Origin: Rhodospirillales bacterium
GTDB lineage: Bacteria; Pseudomonadota; Alphaproteobacteria; Acetobacterales; Acetobacteraceae
DNA length: 10,242 bases
Direction of reading: 5' to 3'
Assembly: GCA_903644035.1 (NCBI GenBank)
Contig: CAHJXG010000058.1
Location: forward strand, 1-10,242
The translations under genes were made by a program, and so were the position numbers. Numbering within the stretch: the stretch's first letter is position 1; each line of letters starts with the position of its first letter. Shown here piece after piece: positions 6,796 to 10,242 of this stretch. Below the pieces are notes generated by a model, which saw nothing but the letters and a program-made list of their open reading frames with translations, did not search any database and had not been told where the DNA came from.

Positions 6796-8664
6796 TCAAT
6801 TCGCCTTTTTCGTAGTCCTCGGCTGCAACACGGTCACCCTGGGATTGTTATGCAGCGTCCGTTCATGCAGCCAACCCTTCAGCACGTTCGGTGGCATGGG
6901 TCGCGCGTATAGAAAGCCTTGGACGGCGTCACAGTTCAGCGCTTGCAGCATCGCTGCCTGCTGCTCGGTCTCGATGCCCTCGGCGACGACCTGCAACCCT
7001 AGGCCATGTGCGAGTGAAACGGTCGCGCGCACGATCTCATGTGCTCGCGTGTCCACGCCCAGCCGCTGGATGAACTGCTTGTCAAGCTTCACTCCGTCGA
7101 GCGGCAGGCGCAACAGTTGCGCCAGGCCGGAATTCCCGGTCCCGAAGTCGTCCAATACCAGCCGCGCCCCGCGCCCGCGCAATGCGGCGAGTTGGTCCAG
7201 CGTGCGGTTGCTGACCCGGTCGAGCAGCACTTCCTCGGTGATCTCCACCTCCACGCAGTGCAGCGACAGCCCGGCTCGCTCAACCTGCTCCGCAATGCTC
7301 AGCGCGATGTCGGCACGGCATACCTCGCTGGCTGAAAGGTTCAGCGCGACGCGAGCGTCGGCCAAGCCCCTCTTTCGGAGTGCCGCAAACGTTGCAAGCG
7401 CCTGTTCGCGTACCACTCGCCCAAGTTGGGCCGCCCGCACCGGGCCGACCATCGCGAACAAGTCTCCAGGTGGAATTGCACCAACCGCGGGATGGCTCCA
7501 GCGTGCCAACGCCTCGAGGGCGATGATCTTCCGTGCGGCCTCCGGCACGCGCCCGAGCGCGATGATAGGCTGCAGATGCACCATGGCACCCTGAAGAGAG
7601 TTGCTTGCCGCGACGTCCGTGTCGAAGGCGCGCACAATGGCAGCAGCGCGCCGCAGCTGTGTTGCGTCTTCCTGGGTGGCACAGGCGATACCGCCGCGTC
7701 CGGTCTGTTTGGCACGGACCAATGCCTCGTCAGCGACACGCAGCGCCATTTCAGCATCCGCGACATCGTCGGGCACGATCGCGACGCCGAGAGTGGCACC
7801 AAGCCGAAGCAGCCTGTCGCCATGCTCCACGGGGTGGTGCAGGGCCGCGCTGACGCGTTGGGCAACCCTGGCGACAACCTCCCGATCCGTCACGCCGGCG
7901 AGCAGGACCACGAACTCGTCGCCACCCATGCGCCCGACCAAGTCAGCCGGCCGCACTGTTTTCCGCAGGCGATCAGCGGCAGCTTGCAGTAGGGCGTCCC
8001 CGGCGGCATGTCCCTCTCCATCGTTCACTTCCTTGAAGTGGTCGAGGTCCACCGCAATGACGGCAACAGGATTGGCCGTCGCAGCCACTGTCGTGAGCAC
8101 GTCCATCACTGCACGCCGGTTCGGCAAGCCGGTCAGCGAGTCGGTGAGAGCCGCCTTTCGGGTGCGAAGCAGCGTACGGCGGAGTTCGAGGTTCACCGAG
8201 ACTGCCCGGGCCAGCGTTTGCATGGTCTCGACCGTCGCAGGATCGTATGACCTCGATACGCGGTCGATCACACAAAGGCTGCCGAGAGCGTGCCCCTCCG
8301 GGTTCACCAATGGCATCCCGAGGTAGGCGCGGATATCCGGTGCCCCAGTCACCAGGGGGTTGGCCTGAAAGCGCGGGTCCGCCGTCGCATCCTCAACGAT
8401 CAGCGGGTGATCCGGATCCAGGATTGCGTGAGCGCAGAAGGCGTCGTCGCGAGGGGTCTCCATGGCGTCCAATCCGTGCCGCGCCTTGAACCATTGGCGG
8501 TCGGCATCGATCAACGAAACGAGGGCGATGGGGCTGTCGGTCAGGCGTGCAGCGAGTGCCACGAGGCCATCAAACGCTTCCTCGCTCGCCGTGTCCAATA
8601 CTTCGTACGAGTGGAGCGCGGCCAAACGGTCGGCCTCGGTCGACGGCAGCGGTGCAGGTGACAT
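6796..8664 (-). CDS. GAF-GGDEF-EAL cyclic-di-GMP synthase/phosphodiesterase
   Basis: A cytoplasmic three-domain enzyme (622 residues from the ATG at 8664; numbers below count from the upstream ATG at 8688, adding 8). The GAF sensor spans about 35-172. GGDEF spans about 178-337 with the intact signature G255-G-D-E-F259, the metal/substrate region DLDHFKEVND (214-223) and an RxxD inhibitory site at R246-D249, five residues before the signature. EAL spans about 366-610 with E392-A-L, N450, E482-ITE, D513-D-F-G-T-G, K534/D536, AEGIE (569-573) and Q590-G. Both activities therefore look possible: making cyclic-di-GMP from GTP and breaking it down to pGpG. There is no transmembrane segment. I prefer the start at 8664 because GGAG lies 6 nt upstream, while the ATG at 8688 is pressed against a GC hairpin. 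The gene is single and converges with the methyltransferase-like gene. Confidence 0.95.
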   Translation of the reverse strand: MSPAPLPSTEADRLAALHSYEVLDTASEEAFDGLVALAARLTDSPIALVSLIDADRQWFKARHGLDAMETPRDDAFCAHAILDPDHPLIVEDATADPRFQANPLVTGAPDIRAYLGMPLVNPEGHALGSLCVIDRVSRSYDPATVETMQTLARAVSVNLELRRTLLRTRKAALTDSLTGLPNRRAVMDVLTTVAATANPVAVIAVDLDHFKEVNDGEGHAAGDALLQAAADRLRKTVRPADLVGRMGGDEFVVLLAGVTDREVVARVAQRVSAALHHPVEHGDRLLRLGATLGVAIVPDDVADAEMALRVADEALVRAKQTGRGGIACATQEDATQLRRAAAIVRAFDTDVAASNSLQGAMVHLQPIIALGRVPEAARKIIALEALARWSHPAVGAIPPGDLFAMVGPVRAAQLGRVVREQALATFAALRKRGLADARVALNLSASEVCRADIALSIAEQVERAGLSLHCVEVEITEEVLLDRVSNRTLDQLAALRGRGARLVLDDFGTGNSGLAQLLRLPLDGVKLDKQFIQRLGVDTRAHEIVRATVSLAHGLGLQVVAEGIETEQQAAMLQALNCDAVQGFLYARPMPPNVLKGWLHERTLHNNPRVTVLQPRTTKKAN

Positions 8665-8690
8665 CATGTACTCCGAACTACTTAGCATAC

Positions 8691-8706
8691 CCCCGTCACT
8701 ACGGGG
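8691..8706 (-). promoter_or_regulatory. GC hairpin in the leader of the GGDEF-EAL gene
   Basis: A perfect 6-bp GC-rich stem with a 4-base loop, CCCCGT-AGTG-ACGGGG on the minus strand, ends 2 nt before the ATG at 8688. It buries the only G-rich stretch that could serve as ribosome binding site for that ATG. It could be a translational control element, an operator, or simply upstream DNA if translation starts at 8664. Confidence 0.4.
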
Positions 8707-8719
8707 TCTGCACCGCTGC

Positions 8720-8830
8720 TGAGAGCCATGGTGGGCTGGATGAATATTGTTCTCTGATCGAATACACGTTTTCTAGGCTATACACAATCTTAAGTTGCAA
8801 AACTTATGTAAATATCTCAGCGTCAATGGT
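8720..8830. promoter_or_regulatory. AT-rich promoter region with dyad, upstream of the GGDEF-EAL gene
   Basis: This is the most AT-rich stretch of the window and lies between the GGDEF-EAL start and the IS. It contains a perfect inverted repeat, TAAGTT-GCAA-AACTTA at 8791-8806, about 105 bp upstream of the ATG at 8688. On the minus strand a TGTGTATAGC motif (an extended -10-like match) occurs near 8778-8787, without a good -35 at standard spacing. AT-rich upstream DNA is the kind of target bound by MucR- or H-NS-like proteins; binding here is inference. Confidence 0.4.
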
Positions 8831-8842
8831 GTATCCGCTAGG

Positions 8843-8868
8843 TCCTTGGTCCCGGGGAGTCGGGACGC
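8843..8868 (+). repeat. Left terminal inverted repeat of the IS481-like element
   Basis: It starts TCCTTGGTCCCGGG and continues to GACGC. It pairs with the complement of 9886-9911, which starts TGTTTGGTCCCGGG and also ends GACGC; the match is 18/26. The exact outer boundary is uncertain by a few bases because the first positions differ. Confidence 0.65.
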
Positions 8869-9154
8869 TACCCTGACGCGAGGCAGAGGAAGCGCTATAG
8901 CAGGCAGTCCTCACGGTTCAGCCCGGACAACGCCGCGAGTTCGAGCCGAGCTCCAAGCGTCGAAAGAAAAGACCAGCAGCTTGGCCCAGCGCTTCGGGCT
9001 CAGCCGCACCACTGTGACCAAGTGGCGCGCCAGGACCACGACCGATGACGCACCCATGAGGCCGAGTTCTCCCCACAACACCGTGCTGACGCCGGTCGAG
9101 GAAGCCATGGTGGTCGAGTTCCGCCGCAGGATCTTCCTGCCGCTCTACGACGTG

Positions 9155-9180
9155 CCCGCGGAAACGCGAAGCGTTTGCCG
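9155..9180. repeat. Short bulged palindrome inserted in the transposase (copy 1)
   Basis: About 26 bases lie between the codons for ...LPLYDV and LGCLRDS..., where the family has none. They contain AAACGC-GAA-GCGTTT (9162-9176) plus flanking CGG (9159-9161) and CCG (9178-9180) that pair if one G (9177) bulges out. This creates the first frameshift of the transposase. Confidence 0.55.
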
Positions 9181-9402
9181 CTGGGCTGCCTGCGTGACAG
9201 CATCCCAAAGCTCACCCGCTCCAGTCTCCACCGCTGCCTTGAGCGCCACGGTATCTCCAGGCTGCCCGAGAGCCCGGATCAGGCCTCTAAACAGGGCAAG
9301 TTGACCGCAACCCCAATCCGATACGTCCATACCGATATCAGCGAGCTTCGCCTGGCAGAAGGCAAGCTCAACATGGTCCTGGCCATCGACTGCGTATCCA
9401 AG

Positions 9403-9427
9403 GCGAAACCGCTTGGTTTGCGCCGGG
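9403..9427. repeat. Short bulged palindrome inserted in the transposase (copy 2)
   Basis: About 25 bases lie between the codons for ...IDCVSK and FTYVEF..., where the family is continuous. They contain AAACC-GCTT-GGTTT (9406-9419) with outer GCG (9403-9405) and CGC (9421-9423) that pair if one G (9420) bulges out, the same layout as copy 1. This creates the second frameshift. Confidence 0.55.
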
Positions 9428-9885
9428 TTCACCTACGTCGAGTTCCGCAACGACGCCGGCAAGATGAACGGGGCCGACTTCCTCCGCGGTGTCGTCGAAG
9501 TGTTCCCGTATGACATCCATACGGTCCTAATCGATAACGGAATGGCCTTCGCCGACCTGCCAAAGAACCGGGATGGATCTACCCGATGATACTTTGGTGC
9601 TCACATCTTCGACCGTTTCTGTGCCGAGAACGGCATCGAGAACAAGCTTACCAAGCCTTACCATCCATGAACCAACGGCCAGGCCGAACGCATGAACCGG
9701 ACGGTCAAGAAAGCGACCATCAAGGCGTTCTACTATCCCAACCTCGAAAGCCTCAAGCCCCACGTTCTTGCTTTCGTGTCGGCATACAATTTCGCCGAGC
9801 ACCTCAAAGCTATTCGGTGGAAGCCCCCCTTCGAAGCCGTCCGCCACGCCTGGACGACAACGCCCGAAATGTTCAAAATCGACCC

Positions 9886-9911
9886 GCGTCACCTAATCCC
9901 GGGACCAAACA
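9886..9911 (-). repeat. Right terminal inverted repeat of the IS481-like element
   Basis: Read on the minus strand it starts TGTTTGGTCCCGGG and ends GACGC, matching the left end at 18 of 26 positions. It overlaps the codons for the HLIPGPNT C-terminus of the transposase. Confidence 0.65.
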
Positions 9912-9921
9912 CGGTGCATTT

Positions 9922-9982
9922 GCTTGGACACGCCCAAGCGGAGCCTCGAGTTGCCAAGCTTGGTCCTCCTCGCTTCCAAGCG
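9922..9982. repeat. Cluster of three short palindromes beside the IS right end
   Basis: Three dyads lie within 61 bp, all built on CAAGC/GCTTG: GCTTGG-ACACGC-CCAAGC at 9922-9939, CCAAGCTTGG at 9954-9963, and CGCTT-CC-AAGCG at 9971-9982. No T-run follows on either strand, so a terminator is not supported. They lie between the IS end and the 3' end of the next gene. Confidence 0.5.
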
Positions 9983-10028
9983 CCGCGCGTGTCCTCGGAT
10001 CCTGCCTGACCGCTCGTGTTGCGACGCC

Positions 10029-10242
10029 CTACTGCTCTTCGATCTGCCGTGCCGGCGTTTGCAGGGCCACCTCCAGCCGGGCGACCCGATCCAGCGCCGC
10101 CGTGAGGTCCTGCTCGCGCTGCCGGAGCCGCCGCTCCAGATCCCAGACCTGTCGGCCTCCGCCATCGTCAGGCCTGGCGCCCTCCGCCTCCGCGAGCGCC
10201 CCTGCGAGGGCCGACAGGTCCGCCGGCGGCCGCGGGCCGGAC
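10029..10242 (-). CDS. C-terminal end of a coiled-coil protein (runs off right edge)
   Basis: The frame enters from the right edge and stops with TAG at 10031-10029, giving 70 visible residues. The final part, VWDLERRLRQREQDLTAALDRVARLEVALQ followed by TPARQIEEQ, has clear heptad spacing of hydrophobic residues and many charged ones, so it is a coiled coil. The segment before it is Ala/Pro/Gly-rich. Third codon positions are strongly G/C-rich, as in the other genes here, which supports this frame over the overlapping ones. The family cannot be recognised from the tail. C-terminal coiled coils of this kind occur in many unrelated proteins, so no function is offered. Confidence 0.65.
   Translation of the reverse strand, partial: SGPRPPADLSALAGALAEAEGARPDDGGGRQVWDLERRLRQREQDLTAALDRVARLEVALQTPARQIEEQ

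Larger units (their letters stand above)
8843..9911 (+). mobile_element. Decayed IS481-family insertion sequence
   Basis: A roughly 1.07-kb element, the usual size for the family. The ends are inverted repeats: left 8843-8868 against right 9911-9886 (complement), matching at 18 of 26 positions, including an unbroken 11-bp TTGGTCCCGGG and an inner GACGC. The right repeat overlaps the 3' end of the transposase reading frame. CTAG, a known preferred target of IS481, sits directly outside the left end at 8838-8841, but no matching duplication is seen on the right. The element cannot move by itself because its transposase is broken. Confidence 0.8.
8897..9913 (+). pseudogene. IS481-family transposase, disrupted
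   Basis: The protein can be followed in three pieces. Piece 1 (about 8912-9154) carries HGSARTTPRVRAELQ, a helix-turn-helix (LAQRFGLSRTTVTKW) and the segment through FRRRIFLPLYDV. Piece 2 (9181-9402, new frame) carries LGCLRDSIPKLTRSSLHRCLERHGISRLPE through YVHTDISELRLAEGKLNMVLAIDCVSK, with the first catalytic Asp in HTD. Piece 3 (9428-9913) carries FTYVEFRNDAG..., the second catalytic Asp in LIDNGMAF, and the C-terminus with NGQAERMNRTVK (catalytic Glu in QAE) and HLIPGPNT. Two frameshifts come from short extra stretches at about 9155-9180 and 9403-9427. Two TGA stops occur at 9588-9590 and 9668-9670, the second replacing the expected Trp of YHPWTNGQ. No good start codon remains. It cannot make an active transposase. 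Confidence 0.9.

Noticed and set aside
6746..7594. 282-codon plus-strand frame opposite the EAL domain
   Set aside because: It is a low-complexity Ser/Arg/Ala-rich antisense shadow of a clearly conserved enzyme.
9527..9892. 121-codon minus-strand frame inside the IS
   Set aside because: It is antisense to the recognisable transposase C-terminal half.
9893..10165. 90-codon minus-strand frame near the right edge
   Set aside because: It is Arg/Ser/Trp-rich with no pattern; the overlapping frame ending at 10029 has heptad repeats and G/C-rich third positions and is the better choice.
1..10242. CRISPR array, tRNA or rRNA genes
   Set aside because: No regularly spaced repeats with unique spacers and no tRNA- or rRNA-like stretches were seen on reading both strands.

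Overview
The window comes from a high-GC bacterium, most likely an alphaproteobacterium. Base composition and codon use fit that group, a MucR/Ros-type regulator (a family centred on Alphaproteobacteria) is present, and so is a decayed IS481-family transposase. I cannot fix the genus; Rhodospirillales or Methylobacterium-like lineages are guesses. The content looks accessory: a toxin-antitoxin pair, a large nuclease-like protein, a dead insertion sequence and long gaps between genes.

Layout. (1) 1-1448: a divergent module. On the minus strand a RidA-family protein is followed by a cupin-like protein that runs off the left edge. On the plus strand is a long-form ArsR-type repressor, and about 78 bp of shared promoter space lies between them. 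(2) 1548-4701: three minus-strand genes. In transcription order they are a ~740-residue protein with a PD-(D/E)XK (NERD-like) nuclease core, then, after a 266-bp gap, the MntA antitoxin nucleotidyltransferase and the HepT toxin ribonuclease, which overlap by 4 bp. This is the best candidate for a defence-type locus. (3) 4702-5280: about 580 bp with no gene I can support. (4) 5281-6656: plus-strand genes for a MucR/Ros regulator with altered zinc ligands and an orphan class I methyltransferase-like protein. (5) 6796-8688: a minus-strand GAF-GGDEF-EAL cyclic-di-GMP enzyme with apparently intact catalytic motifs in both domains, preceded by an AT-rich promoter region with a dyad and a start-proximal hairpin. 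(6) 8843-9911: an IS481-family element with recognisable inverted ends. Its transposase is broken by two short palindromic insertions and two in-frame stops. (7) 10029-10242: the C-terminal end of a coiled-coil protein that enters from the right edge.

How the genes may work together. The ArsR-type protein probably controls the ridA-cupin pair. MntA is expected to neutralise HepT by nucleotidylating it, and the adjacent nuclease-like gene may act in the same stress or anti-phage context, though only position and domain type support that. The GGDEF-EAL enzyme and the MucR-type regulator could both affect the sessile/motile switch; nothing in the sequence links them directly. The least expected structure is the pair of ~25-bp bulged palindromes, both containing GAAAC...GTTTGC, sitting exactly at the two frameshift points of the dead transposase.
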